Below, in pieces: positions 46,601 to 61,300 of a stretch of 64,000 bases of DNA; positions within the stretch are counted from its first letter, which is position 1, and every line of letters starts with the position of its first letter. Under the pieces are notes generated by a model, which searched no databases, had not been told where the DNA came from, and saw nothing but the letters and a program-made list of their open reading frames with translations. The stretch is from Euonymus europaeus. Lineage: Eukaryota > Streptophyta > Magnoliopsida > Celastrales > Celastraceae. The DNA lies in NCBI GenBank assembly GCA_963580455.1, contig OY756958.1:14892501-14956500 (forward strand). Reading direction: 5' to 3'. A program made the translations under genes and the position numbers.

Positions 46601-48100
46601 TGACAAATCGACAAAACCGTTAAAAGCTACTCCATAGAGAGAGTTGAGCAACTTCAGAACATAAAAGTTGCTCGGTGTACACTTTTTATTGTTATTCTAT
46701 ATCAAATTTTACGAGTATAAGCTTCCTAGATTATTTCGATGCCAAAACTCCAACTTTCTATGACAAATGGACAAAACCGTTTAAATCTTCTCCATGGAAT
46801 GAGTTGAGCAACTTCGGACTATCAAAGTTGCTCGGTGTACACTTTTTGTTGTTCTTCTATGTAAAATTTTACGAGTATATGCTTGCTGGATTAGTTTGAT
46901 GCGAAAACCGCAACTATCAATAAAAAATGGGCAAAACCGTTAAAAGCTACTTCATACTGAGTTGAGCAATTCCAGACTATCAAAGTTGCTGGTTGTACAC
47001 TTTTTATTGTTCTTCTACGTCAAATTTTAGGAGTATAAGCTTCCTAGATTATTTCGATGCCAAAACCCCAACTTTCTAGGACAAATGGACAAAACCGTTT
47101 AAAGCTCCTCCGTAGAGTGAGTTGAGCAACTTCGGACTATCAAAGTTGATCGGTGTACACTTTTTGTTGTTCTTCTATGTCAAATTTTACGAGTCTAAGC
47201 TTCCTAGATTATTTCGATTCGGAAACACCAAATTTACAAGACAAATGGACAAAAACGTTAAAAGCTCCTCCATAGAGAGAGTTGAGCAACTTTTAATCAT
47301 CAAAGTTGCTCGGTGTACACTTTTTATTGTTCTTCTATGTCAAATTTTACGAGTATATGTTTGCTGGATTAGTTTGATGCCAAAACCCCAACTATCAATA
47401 AAAAATGGGCAAAATCGTTAAAAGCTACTTCATAGTGAGTTGAGAAATTCCAGACCATCAAAGTTGCTCGTTGTACACTTTTTATTGTTCTTCTACGTCA
47501 AATTTTAGGTGTATAAGCTTCCTAGATTATTTCGATGCCAAAACCCCAACTTTCTAGGACAAATGGACAAAACCGTTTAAAACTCCTCCATAGAGTGAGT
47601 TGAGCAACTTCGGACTATCAAAGTTGCTCGATGTACACTTTTTGTTATTCTTCTATGTCAAATTTTACGAGTCTAAGCTTCCTAGATTATTTCGATGCCA
47701 AAACACCAAATTTACAAGACAAATAGACAAAAACGTTAAAAGCTCCTCCGTAGAGAGAGTTGAGCAACTTCTAATCATCAAAGTCGCTCGGTGTACACTT
47801 TTTATTGTTCTTCTATGTCAAATTTTACGAGTACATGCTTTGTGGATTATTATGATGCCAAAACCCGAACTTTCTATGATAAATGGACAAAAACTTTAAA
47901 AGCTCCTCCATAGAGGGAGTTGTGCAACTTCGGACTATCAAAGTTGCTCGGTGTACACTTTTTATTGTTCTTCTATGTCAAATTTTACGAGTATATGCTT
48001 GCTGGATTAGTTTGATGTCAAAACCGCAACTATCAATAAAAAATGGGCAAAACCGTTAAAAGCTTCTTCATAGTGCGTTGAGCAATTCCAGACCATCAAA
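40654..48100 (+). repeat. 2076-, 2714- and 3514-bp higher-order periods
   Basis: The marker block TCCTAGATTCTTTCG followed by GTTGATCGGTG starts at 40654, 42730 and 46244, spacings 2076 and 3514. The marker AAACTCCAACTTT with CATAGAATGAG shows the same spacings. 2076 equals thirteen monomers minus four bases, explained by two 158-bp members. The monomers around 42010-42400 recur around 44724-45115 at 2714 bp, an expansion by four monomers (638 bp). Distally, 59236 and 61312 again show 2076. Confidence 0.75.
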
Positions 48101-48689
48101 GTTGCTCGTTGTGCCAAATTTTAGGAGTATAAACTTCCTAGATTATTTCGATGACAAAACCCCAACTTTCTACGACAAATGGACAAAAACATTAAAAGCT
48201 CCTCCATAGAGTGAGTTGTGCAACTTCGGACTAACAAAGTTGCTCGGTGTACGCTTTTTATTGTTATTCTATATCAAATTTTACGAGTATAAGCTTCCTA
48301 GATTATTTCGATGCCAAAAACCCAACTTTCTATGACAAAATGACAAAACCGTTTAAAGCTCCTCCATAGAGTGAGTTGAGCAACTTCGGACTATCAAAGT
48401 TGCTCGGTGTACACTTTTTATTGTTCTTCTATGTCAAATTTTACGAGTATAAGCTTCCTAGATTATTTCGATGCCAAACACCAACTATCAATGACAAATC
48501 GACAAAACCGTTAAAAGCTACACCATAGAGAGAGTTGAGCAACTTCGGACCATAAAAGTTGCTCGGTGTACAATTTTTATTGTTCTTCTATGTCAAATTT
48601 TCTGACTATAAGCATCCTAGATTATTTCGATGCCAAAACCGCAACTTTCTATGACAAATGGACAAAAACGTTAAAAGCTCCTCCATAGA

Positions 48690-51600
48690 GAGAATTGTGC
48701 AACTTCGGACTATCAAAGTTGCTCTGTGTACACTTTTTATTGTTCTTCTATCTCAAATTTTACGAGTATAAGCTTCGTAGATTATTTCGATGTGAAAACA
48801 CCAACTTTACAAGACAAATGGACAAAAACGTTAAAAGCTCATCCATAGAGAGAGTTGAGCAACTTCGGACCTTAAAAGTTGCTAGGTGTACACTTTTTAT
48901 TGTTATTCTACATATAATTTTACGAGAATAAGCTTCCTAGATTCTTTCGATGCCAAAACCCCAACTTTCTATGACAAATGGACAAAAACATTAAAAGCTC
49001 CTCCATAGAGTGAGTTGTGCAACTTCGGACTATCAAAGTTTCTCGGTGTACACTTTTTATTGTTATTCTATATCAAATTTTACAAGTATAAGCTTCCTAG
49101 ATTATTTCGATGCCAAAAACCCAACTTTATATGACAAAATGACAAAACCATTTAAAGCTTCTCCATAGGGTGAGTTGAGCAACTTCGGACTATCAAAGTT
49201 GCTCGGTGTACACTTTTTGTTGTTCTTCTATGTCAAATTTTACGAGTATAAGCTTCCTAGATTATTTCGATGCCAAAACACCAACTATCAATGGCAAATC
49301 GACAAAGCCGTTAAATGCTACTCCATAGAGAGAGTTGAGCAACTTCAGAACATAAAAGTTGCTCGGTGTACACTTTTTATTGTTATTCTATATCAAATTT
49401 TTCGAGTATAAGCTTCCTAGATTATTTCGATGCCAAAACCCCAACTTTCTATGACAAATGGACATAACCGTTTAAAGCTCCTTCATAGAGTGAGTTGAGC
49501 AACTTCGGACTATCAAAGTTGCTCGGTGTACACTTTTTGTTGTTCTTCTTTGTCAAATTTTACGAGTACATGCTTTGTGGATTATTATGATGCCAAAACC
49601 CGAACTTTCTATGATAAATGGACAAAAACTTTAAAAGCTCCTCCATAGAGGGAGTTGTGCAACTTCGGACTATCAAAGTTGCTCGGTGTACACTTTTTAT
49701 TGTTCTTCTACGTCAAATTTTACGAGTATATGCTTGCTGGATTAGTTTGATGTCAAAACCGCAACTATCAATAAAAAATGGGCAAAACCGTTAAAAGCTT
49801 CTTCATAGTGCGTTGAGCAATTCCAGACCATCAAAGTTGCTCGTTGTACACTTTTTATTATTCTTCTACGCCAAATTTTAGGAGTATAAGCTTCCTAGAT
49901 TATTTCGATGACAAAACCCCAACTTTCTACGACAAATGGACAAAAACATTAAAAGCTCCTCCATAGAGTGAGTTGTGCAACTTCGGACTAACAAAGTTGC
50001 TCGGTGTACGTTTTTTATTGTTATTCTATATCAAATTTTACGAGTATAAGCTTCCTAGATTATTTCGATGCAAAAACCCAACTTTCTATGACAAAATGAC
50101 AAAACCGTTTAAAGCTCCTCCATAGAGTGAGTTGAGCAACTTCGGACTATCAAAGTTGCTCGGTGTACACTTTTTATTGTTCTTCTATGTCAAATTTTAC
50201 GAGTATAAGCTTCCTAGATTATTTCGATGCCAAACACCAACTATCAATGACAAATCGACAAAACCGTTAAAAGCTACTCCATAGAGAGAGTTGAGCAACT
50301 TCGGACCATAAAAGTTGCTCGGTGTACAATTTTTATTGTTCTTCTATGTCAAATTTTACGACTATAAGCATCCTAGATTATTTCGATGCCAAAACCGCAA
50401 CTTTCTATGACAAATGGACAAAAACGTTAAAAGCTCCACCATAGAGAGAATTGTGCAACTTCGGACTATCAAAGTTGCTCGGTGTACACTTTTTATTGTT
50501 CTTCTATCTCAAATTTTACGAGTATAAGCTTCGTAGATTACTTCGATGTGAAAACACCAACTTTACAAGACAAATGGACAAAAACGTTAAAAGCTCATCC
50601 ATAGAGAGAGTTGAGCAACTTCGGACCTTAAAAGTTGCTAGGTGTACACTTTTTATTGTTCTTCTATGTCAAATTTTACGACTATAAGCATCCTAGATTA
50701 TTTCGATGCCAAAACCCCAACTTTCTATGACAAATGGACAAAAACATTAAAAGCTCCTCCATAGAGTGAGTTGTGCAACTTCGGACTATCAAAGTTGGTC
50801 GGTGTACACTTTTTATTGTTCTTCTATGTCAAATTTTACGTGTATAAGCTTCCTAGATTATTTCGATTCCAAAACCCCAACTTTCTATGACAAATGGACA
50901 AAACCGTTTAAAGCTCCTCCATAGAGTGAGTTGTCCTACTTCGGACAATCAACGTTGCTCGGTGTACACTTTTTATTATTTTTCTATTCCAAATTTTAGG
51001 AGTATAAGCTTCCTAGATTATTTCGATGACAAAACCCCAACTTTCTACGACAAATGGACAAAAACATTAAAAGCTCCTCCATAGAGTGAGTTGTGCAACT
51101 TCGGACTAACAAAGTTGCTCGGTGTACGCTTTTTATTGTTATTCTATATCAAATTTTACGAGTATAAGCTTCCTAGATTATTTCGATGCCAAAAACCCAA
51201 CTTTCTATGACAAAATGACAAAATCGTTTAAAGCTCCTCCATATAGAGTGAGTTGAGCAACTTCCGACTATCAAAGTTGCTCGTTGTACACTTTTTATTG
51301 TTCTTCTATGTCAAATTTTACGAGTATAAGCTTCCTAGATTATTTCGATGCCAAACACCAACTATCAATGACAAATCGACAAAACCGTTAAAAGCTACTC
51401 CATAGAGAGAGTTGAGCAACTTCGGACCATAAAAGTTGCTCGGTGTACAATTTTTATTGTTCTTCTATGTCAAATTTTATGACTATAAGCATCCTAGATT
51501 ATTTCGATGCCAAAACCGCAACTTTCTATGACAAATGGACAAAAACTTTAAAAGCTCCTCCATAGAGAGAATTGTGCAACTTCGGACTATCAAAGTTGCT

Positions 51601-54600
51601 CTGTGTACACTTTTTATTGTTCTCCTATCTCAAATTTTACGAGTATAAGCTTCGTAGATTATTTCGATGTGAAAACACCAACTTTACAAGACAAATGGAC
51701 AAAAACGTTAAAAGCTCATCCATAGAGAGAGTTGAGCAACTTCGGACCTTAAAAGTTGCTAGGTGTACACTTTTTATTGTTATTCTACATATAATTTTAC
51801 GAGAATAAGCTTCCTAGATTCTTTCGATGCCAAAACCCCAACTTTCTATGACAAATGGACAAAAACATTAAAAGCTCCTCCATAGAGTGAGTTGTGCAAC
51901 TTCGGACTATCAAAGTTGCTCGGTGTACACTTTTTATTGTTATTCTATATCAAATTTTACAAGTATAAGCTTCCTAGATTATTTCGATGCCAAAAACCCA
52001 ACTTTCTATGACAAAATGACAAAACCATTTAAAGCTTCTCCATAGGGTGAGTTGAGCAACTTCGGACTATCAAAGTTGCTCGGTGTACACTTTTTGTTGT
52101 TCTTCTATGTCAAATTTTACGAGTATAAGCTTCCTAGATTATTTCGATGCCAAACACCAACTATCAATGACAAATCGACAAAACCGTTAAAAGCTACTCC
52201 ATAGAGAGAGTTGAGCAACTTCGGACCATAAAAGTTGCTCGGTGTACAATTTTTATTGTTCTTCTATGTCAAATTTTACGACTATAAGCATCCTAAATTA
52301 TTTCGATGCCAAAACCGCAACTTTCTATGACAAATGGACAAAAACGTTAAAAGCTCCTCCATAGAGAGAATTGTGCAACTTCGGACTATCAAAGTTGCTC
52401 GGTGTACACTTTTTATTGTTCTTCTACCTCAAATTTTACGAGTATAAGCTTCGTAGATTATTTCGATGTGAAAACACCAACTTTACAAGACAAATGGACA
52501 AAAACGTTAAAAGCTCATCCATAGAGAGAGTTGAGCAACTTCGGAACTTAAAAGTTGCTAGGTGTACACTTTTTATTGTTCTTCTATGTCAAATTTTACG
52601 ACTATAAGCATCCTAGATTATTTCGATGCCAAAACCCCAACTTTCTATGACAAATGGACAAAAACATTAAAAGCTCCTCCATAGAGTGAGTTGTGCAACT
52701 TCGGACTATAAAAGTTGGTCGGTGTACACTTTTTATTGTTCTTCTATGTCAAATTTTACGTGTATAAGCTTCCTAGATTATTTCGATTCCAAAACCCCAA
52801 CTTTCTATGACAAATGGACAAAACCGTTTAAAGCTCCTCCATAGAGTGAGTTGTCCTACTTCGGACAATCAAAGTTGCTCGGTGTACACTTTTTATTATT
52901 TTTCTACGCCAAATTTTAGGAGTATAAGCTTCCTAGATTATTTCGATGCCAAAACACCAACTATCAATGGCAAATCGACAAAACCGTTAAATGCTACTCC
53001 ATAGAGAGAGTTGAGCAACTTCAGAACATAAAAGTTGCTCGGTGTACACTTTTTATTGTTATTCTATATCAAATTTTTCGAGTATAAGCTTCCTAGATTA
53101 TTTCGATGCCAAAACCCCAACTTTCTATGACAAATGGACATAACCGTTTAAAGCTCCTTCATAGAGTGAGTTGAGCAACTTCGGACTATCAAAGTTGCTC
53201 GGTGTACACTTTTTGTTGTTCTTCTTTGTAAAATTTTACGAGTATATGCTTTCTGGATTAATTTGATGCCAAAACCGCAACTATCAATAAAAAATGGGGA
53301 AAATCGTTAAAAGCTACTTCATAGTGAGTTGAGCAATTCCAGACCATCAAAGTTGCTCGTTGTACACTTTTTATTGTTCTTCTACGTCAAATTTTAGGAG
53401 TATAAGCTTCCTAGATTATTTCGATGCCAAAAACCCAACTTTCTAGGGGAAATGGACAAAACCGTTTAAAGCTCCTCCATAGAGTGAGTTGAGCAACTTC
53501 GGACTATCAAAGTTGCTCGGTGTACACTTTTTGTTGTTCTTCTATGTCAAATTTTACGAGTATATGCTTGCTGGATTAGTTTGATGCCAAAACCCCAACT
53601 ATCAATAAAAAATGGGCAAAACCGTTAAAAGCTTCTTCATAGTGCGTTGAGCAATTCCAGACCATCAAAGTTGCTCGTTGTACACTTTTTATTATTCTTC
53701 TACGCCAAATTTTAGGAGTATAAGCTTCCTAGATTATTTCGATGACAAAACCCCAACTTTCTACGACAAATGGACAAAAACATTAAAAGCTCCTCCATAG
53801 AGTGAGTTGTGCAACTTCGGACTAACAAAGTTGCTCGGTGTACGCTTTTTATTGTTATTCTATATCAAATTTTACGAGTATAAGCTTCCTAGATTATTTC
53901 GATGCAAAAACCCAACTTTCTATGACAAAATGACAAAACCGTTTAAAGCTCCTCCATAGAGTGAGTTGAGCAACTTCGGACTATCAAAGTTGCTCGGTGT
54001 ACACTTTTTATTGTTCTTCTATGTCAAATTTTACGAGTATAAGCTTCCTAGATTATTTCGATGCCAAACACCAACTATCAATGACAAATCGACAAAACCG
54101 TTAAAAGCTACTCCATAGAGAGAGTTGAGCAACTTCGGACCATAAAAGTTGCTCGGTGTACAATTTTTATTGTTCTTCTATGTCAAATTTTACGACTATA
54201 AGCATCCTAGATTATTTCGATGCCAAAACCGCAACTTTCTATGACAAATGGACAAAAACGTTAAAAGCTCCTCCATAGAGAGAATTGTGCAACTTCGGAC
54301 TATCAAAGTTGCTCGGTGTACACTTTTTATTGTTCTTCTATCTAAAATTTTGCGAGTATAAGCTTCGTAGATTATTTCGATGTGAAAACACCAACTTTAC
54401 AAGACAAATGGACAAAAACGTTAAAAGCTCATCCATAGAGAGAGTTGAGCAACTTCGGACCTTAAAAGTTGCTAGGTGTACACTTTTTATTGTTCTTCTA
54501 TGTCAAATTTTACGACTATAAGCATCCTAGATTATTTCGATGCCAAAACCCCAACTTTCTATGACAAATGGACAAAAACATTAAAAGCTCCTCCATAGAG

Positions 54601-57600
54601 TGAGTTGTGCAACTTCGGACTATAAAAGTTGGTCGGTGTACACTTTTTATTGTTCTTCTATGTCAAATTTTACGTGTATAAGCTTCCTAGATTATTTCGA
54701 TTCCAAAACCCCAACTTTCTATGACAAATGGACAAAACCGTTTAAAGCTCCTCCATAGAGTGAGTTGAGCAACTTCGGACTATCAAAGTTGCTCGGTGTA
54801 CACTTTTTATTGTTCTTCTATGTCAAATTTTACGAGTATAAGCTTCCTAGATTATTTCGATGCCAAACACCAACTATCAATGACAAATCGACAAAACCGT
54901 TAAAAGCTACTCCATAGAGAGAGTTGAGCAACTTCGGACCATAAAAGTTGCTCGGTGTACAATTTTTATTGTTCTTCTATGTCAAATTTCATGACTATAA
55001 GCATCCTAGATTATTTCGATGCCAAAACCGCAACTTTCTATGACAAATGGACAAAAACGTTAAAAGCTCCTCCATAGAGAGAATTGTGCAACTTCAGACG
55101 ATCAAAGTTGCTCTGTGTACACTTTTTATTGTTCTTCTATCTCAAATTTTACGAGTATAAGCTTCGTAGATTATTTCGATGTGAAAACACCAACTTTACA
55201 AGACAAATGGACAAAAACGTTAAAAGCTCATCCATAGAGAGAGTTGAGCAACTTCGGACCTTAAAAGTTGCTAGGTGTACACTTTTTATTGTTATTCTAC
55301 ATATAATTTTACGAGAATAAGCTTCCTAGATTCTTTCGATGCCAAAACCCCAACTTTCTATGACAAATGGACAAAAACATTAAAAGCTCCTCCATAGAGT
55401 GAGTTGTGCAACTTCGGACTATCAAAGTTGCTCGGTGTACACTTTTTATTGTTATTCTATATCAAATTTTACAAGTATAAGCTTCCTAGATTATTTCGAT
55501 GCCAAAAACCCAACTTTCTATGACAAAATGACAAAACCATTTAAAGCTTCTCCATAGGGTGAGTTGAGCAACTTCGGACTATCAAAGTTGCTCGGTTTAC
55601 ACTTTTTGTTGTTCTTCTATGTCAAATTTTACGAGTATAAGCTTCCTAGATTATTTCGATGCCAAAACACCAACTATCAATGGAAAATCGACAAAACCGT
55701 TAAATGCTACTCCATAGAGAGAGTTGAGCAACTTCAGAACATAAAAGTTGCTCGGTATACACTTTTTATTGTTATTCTATATCAAATTTTTCGAGTATAA
55801 GCTTCCTAGATTATTTCGATGCCAAAACCCCAACTTTCTATGACAAATGGACATAACCGTTTAAAGCTCCTTCATAGAGTGAGTTGAGCAACTTCGGACT
55901 ATCAAAGTTGCTCGGTGTACACTTTTTGTTGTTCTTCTTTGTAAAATTTTACGAGTACATGCTTTCTGGATTAATTTGATGCCAAAACCGCAACTATCAA
56001 TAAAAAATGGGGAAAATCGTTAAAAGCCACTTCATAGTGAGTTGAGCAATTCCAGACCATCAAAGTTGCTCGTTGTACACTTTTTATTGTTTTTCTACGT
56101 CAAATTTTAGGAGTATAAGCTTCCTAGATTATTTCGATGCCAAAAACCCAACTTTCTAGGGGAAATGGACAAAACCGTTTAAAGCTCCTCCATAGAGTGA
56201 GTTGAGCAACTTCGGACTATCAAAGTTGCTCGGTGTACGCTTTTTATTGTTATTCTATATCAAATTTTACGAGTATATGCTTGCTGGATTAGTTTGATGC
56301 CAAAACCCCAACTATCAATAAAAAATGGGCAAAACCGTTAAAAGCTTCTTCATAGTGCGTTGAGCAATTCCAGACCATCAAAGTTGCTCGTTGTACACTT
56401 TTTATTATTCTTCTACGCCAAATTTTAGGAGTATAAGCTTCCTAGATTATTTCGATGACAAAACCCCAACTTTCTACGACAAATGGACAAAAACATTAAA
56501 AGCTCCTCCATAGAGTGAGTTGTGCAACTTCGGACTAACAAATTTGCTCGGTGTACGCTTTTTGTTGTTATTCTATATCAAATTTTACGAGTATAAGCTT
56601 CCTAGATTATTTCGATGCCAAAAACCCAACTTTCTATGACAAAATGACAAAACCGTTTAAAGCTCCTCCATAGAGTGAGTTGAGCAACTTCGGACTATCA
56701 AAGTTGCTCGGTGTACACTTTTTATTGTTCTTCTATGTCAAATTTTACGAGTATAAGCTTCCTAGATTATTTCGATGCCAAACACCAACTATCAATGACA
56801 AATCGACAAAACCGTTAAAAGCTACTCCATAGAGAGAGTTGAGCAACTTCGGACCATAAAAGTTGCTCGGTGTACAATTTTTATTGTTCTTCTATGTCAA
56901 AGTTTACGACTATAAGCATCCTAGATTATTTCGATGCCAAAACAGCAACTTTCTATGACAAATGGACAAAAACGTTAAAAGCTCCTCCATAGAGAGAATT
57001 GTGCAACTTCGGACTATCAAAGTTGCTCGGTGTACACTTTTTATTGTTCTTCTATCTCAAATTTTACGAGTATAAGCTTCGTAGATTATTTCGATGTGAA
57101 AACACCAACTTTACAAGACAAATAGACAAAAACGTTAAAAGCTCATCCATAGAGAGAGTTGAGCAACTTCGGACCTTAAAAGTTGCTAGGTGTACACATT
57201 TTATTGTTCTTCTATGTCAAATTTTACGACTATAAGCATCCTAGATTATTTCGATGCCAAAACCCCAACTTTCTATGACAAATGGACAAAAACATTAAAA
57301 GCTCCTCCATAGAGTGAGTTGTGCAACTTCGGACTATCAAAGTTGGTCGGTGTACACTTTTTATTGTTCTTTTATGTCAAATTTTACGTGTATAAGCTTC
57401 CTAGATTATTTCGATTCCAAAACCCCAACTTTCTATGACAAATGGACAAAACCGTTTAAAGCTCCTCCATAGAGTGAGTTGTCCTACTTCGGACAATCAA
57501 AGTTGCTCGGTGTACACTTTTTATTATTTTTCTACGCCAAATTTTAGGAGTATAAGCTTCCTAGATTATTTCGATGACAAAACCCCAACTTTCTACGACA

Positions 57601-58360
57601 AATGGACAAAAACATTAAAAGCTCCTCCATAGAGTGAGTTGTGCAACTTCGGACTAACAAAGTTGCTCGGTGTACGCTTTTTATTGTTATTCTATATCAA
57701 ATTTTACGAGTATAAGCTTCCTAGATTATTTCGATGCCAAAAACCCAACTTTCTATGACAAAATGACAAAACCGTTTAAAGCTCCTCCATAGAGTGAGTT
57801 GAGCAACTTCGGACTATCAAAGTTGCTTGGTGTACACTTTTTATTGTTTTTCTATGTCAAATTTTGCAAGTATAAGCTTCCTAGATTATTTCGATGCCAA
57901 ACACCAACTATCAATGACAAATCGACAAAACCGTTAAAAGCTACTCCATAGAGAGAGTTGAGCAACTTCGGACCATAAAAGTTGCTCGGTGTACAATTTT
58001 TATTGTACTTCTATGTCAAATTTTACGACTATAAGCATCCTAGATTATTTCAATGGCAAAACCGCAACTTTCTATGACAAATGGACAAAAACGTTAAAAG
58101 CTCCTCCATAGAGAGAATTGTGCAACTTCGGACTATCAAAGTTGCTCGGTGTACACTTTTTATTGTTCTTCTATCTCAAATTTTACGAGTATATGCTTCG
58201 TAGATTATTTCGATGTGAAAACACCAACTTTACAAGACAAATGGACAAAAATGTTAAAAGCTCATCCATAGAGAGAGTTGAGCAACTTCGGACCTTAAAA
58301 GTTGCTAGGTGTACACTTTTTATTGTTATTCTACGTAAAATTTTACGAGAATAAGCTTCC
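48690..58360 (+). repeat. Mosaic higher-order repeat (blocks of ~5, 7, 11 and 12 monomers)
   Basis: Two recurring three-monomer markers alternate irregularly. One contains GTTGCTCTGTGTAC (48720, 51597, 55109) and the other the matching monomers at 50451, 52371, 54285 and 56999. Spacings are about 1756, 1121, 799, 1914, 799, 1915 and 1119 bp. A third marker, ACTAACAAAGTTGCTCGGTG, recurs at roughly 48230, 49988, 51107, 53821, 56533 and 57656, giving 2714-type spacing in the middle. This is a shuffled HOR, not a simple tandem one. Confidence 0.7.
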
Positions 58361-61300
58361 TAGATTCTTTCGATGCCAAAACCCCAACTTTCTATGACAA
58401 ATGGACAAAAACATTAAAAGCTCCTCCATAGAGTGAGTTGTGCAACTTCGGACTATCAAAGCTGCTCGGTGTACACTTTTTATTGTTATTCTATATCAAA
58501 TTTTACAAGTATAAGCTTCCTAGATTATTTCGATGCCAAAAACCCAACTTTCTATGACAAAATGACAAAACCATTTAAAGCTTCTCCATAGGGTGAGTTG
58601 AGCAACTTCGGACTATCAATGTTGCTCGGTGTACACTTTTTGTTGTTCTTCTATGTCAAATTTTACGAGTATAAGCTTCCTAGATTATTTCGATGCCAAA
58701 ACACCAACTATCAATGGCAAATCGACAAAACCGTTAAATGCTACTCCATAGAGAGAGTTGAGCAACTTCAGAACATAAAAGTTGCTCGGTGTACACTTTT
58801 TATTGTTATTCTATATCAAATTTTTCGAGTATAAGCTTCCTAGATTATTTCGATGCCAAAACCCCAACTTTCTATGACAAATGGACATAACCGTTTAAAG
58901 CTCCTTCATAGAGTGAGTTGAGCAACTTCGGACTATCAAAGTTGCTCGGTGTACACTTTTTGTTGTTCTTCTTTTTAAAATTTTACGAGTATATGCTTTC
59001 TGGATTAATTTGATGCCAAAACCGCAACTATCAATAAAAAATGGGGAAAATCGTTAAAAGCTACTTCATAGTGAGTTGAGCAATTCCAGACCATCAAAGT
59101 TGCTCGTTGTACACTTTTTATTGTTCTTCTACGTCAAATTTTAGGAGTATAAGCTTCCTAGATTATTTCGATGACAAAAACCCAACTTTCTAGGGGAAAT
59201 GAACAAAACCGTTTAAAGCTCCTCCATAGAGTGAGTTGAGCAACTTCGGACTATCAAAGTTGCTCGGTGTACACTTTTTGTTGTTCTTCTATGTCAAATT
59301 TTACGAGTCTAAGCTTCCTAGATTATTTCGATTTGAAAACACCAAATTTACAAGACAAATAGACAAAAACGTTAAAAGCTCCTCCGTAGAGAGAGTTGAG
59401 CAACTTCTAATCATCAAAGTCGCTCGGTGTACACTTTTTATTGTTCTTCTATGTCAAATTTTACGAGTACATGCTTTGTGGATTATTATGATGCCAAAAC
59501 CCGAACTTTCTATGATAAATGGACAAAAACTTTAAAAGCTCCTCCATAGAGGGAGTTGTGCAACTTCGGACTATCAAAGTTACTCGGTGTACACTTTTTA
59601 TTGTTCTTCTATGTCAAATTTTACGAGTATATGCTTGCTGGATTAGTTTGATGCCAAAACCCCAACTATCAATAAAAAATGGGCAAAACCGTTAAAAGCT
59701 TCTTCATAGTGCGTTGAGCAATTCCAGACCATCAAAGTTGCTCGTTGTACACTTTTTATTATTCTTCTACGCCAAATTTTAGGAGTATAAGCTTCCTAGA
59801 TTATTTCGATGACAAAACCCCAACTTTCTATGACAAATGGACAAAAACATTAAAAGCTCCTCCATAGAGTGAGTTGTGCAACTTCGGACTATCAAAGTTG
59901 CTCGGTGTACACTTTTTATTGTTCTTCTATGTCAAATTTTACGTGTATAAGCTTCCTAGATTATTTCGATTCCAAAACCCCAACTTTCTATAACAAATGG
60001 ACAAAACCGTTTAAAGCTCCTCCATAGAGTGAGTTTTCCTACTTCGGACAATCAAAGTTGCTCAGTGTACATTTTTTATTGTTATTCTATGTAAAATTTT
60101 ACGAGTATAAGCATCCTAGATTATTTCGATGCCAAAACCCCAACTTTCTATGACAAATGGACAAAAACATTAAAAGCTCCTCCATAGAGTGAGTTGTGCA
60201 ACTTCGGACTATCAAAGTTGCTCGGTGTACACTTTTTATTGTTCTTCTATGTCAAATTTTACGTGTATAAGCTTCCTAGATTATTTCGATTCCAAAACCC
60301 CAACTTTCTATGACAAATGGACAAAACCGTTTAAAGCTCTTCCATAGAGTGAGTTGTCCTACTTCGGACAATCAAAGTTGCTCGGTGTACACTTTTTATT
60401 GTTATTCTATGTAAAATTTTACGAGTATAAGCTTCCTAGATTCTTTCGATGCCAAAACCCCAACTTTCTATGAAAAATTGACAAAAACATTAAAAGCTCC
60501 TCCCTAGAGTGAGTTGTGCAACTTCGGACTATCAAAGTTGCTCGGTGTACACTTTTTATTGTTATTCTATATCAAATTTTACGAGTATAAGCTTCCTAGA
60601 TTATTTCGATGCCAAAAACCCAACTTTCTATGACAAAATGACAAAACCGTTTAAAGCTCCTCCATAGGGTGAGTTGAGCAACTTCGGACTATCAAAGTTG
60701 CTCGGTGTACACTTTTTGTTGTTCTTCTATGTCAAATTTTACGAGTATAAGCTTCCTAGATTATTTCGATGCCAAAACGCCAACTATCAATGACAAATCG
60801 ACAAAACCGTTAAGAGCTACTCCATAGAGAGAGTTGAGCAACTTAAGAACATAAAAGTTGCTCGGTGTACACTTTTTATTGTTATTCTATATCAAATTTT
60901 ACGAGTATAAGCTTCCTAGATTATTTCGATGCCAAAACCCCAACTTTCTATGACAAATGGACAAGACCGTTTAAAGCTCCCCCATAGAGTGTGTTGAGCA
61001 ACTTCGGACTATCAAAGTTGCTCGGTGTACAATTTTTGTTGTTCTTCTATGTAAAATTTTACGAGTATATGCTTGCTGGATTAATTTGATGCCAAAACCG
61101 CAACAATCAATAAAAAATGGGCAAAACCGTTAAAAGCTACTTCATAGTGAGTTGAGCAATTCCAGACCATCAAAGTTGCTCGTTGTACACTTTTTATTGT
61201 TCTTCTACGTCAAATTTTAGGAGTATAAGCTTCCTAGATTATTTCGATGCCAAAACCCCAACTTTCTAGGACAAATGGACAAAACCGTTTAAAGCTCCTC

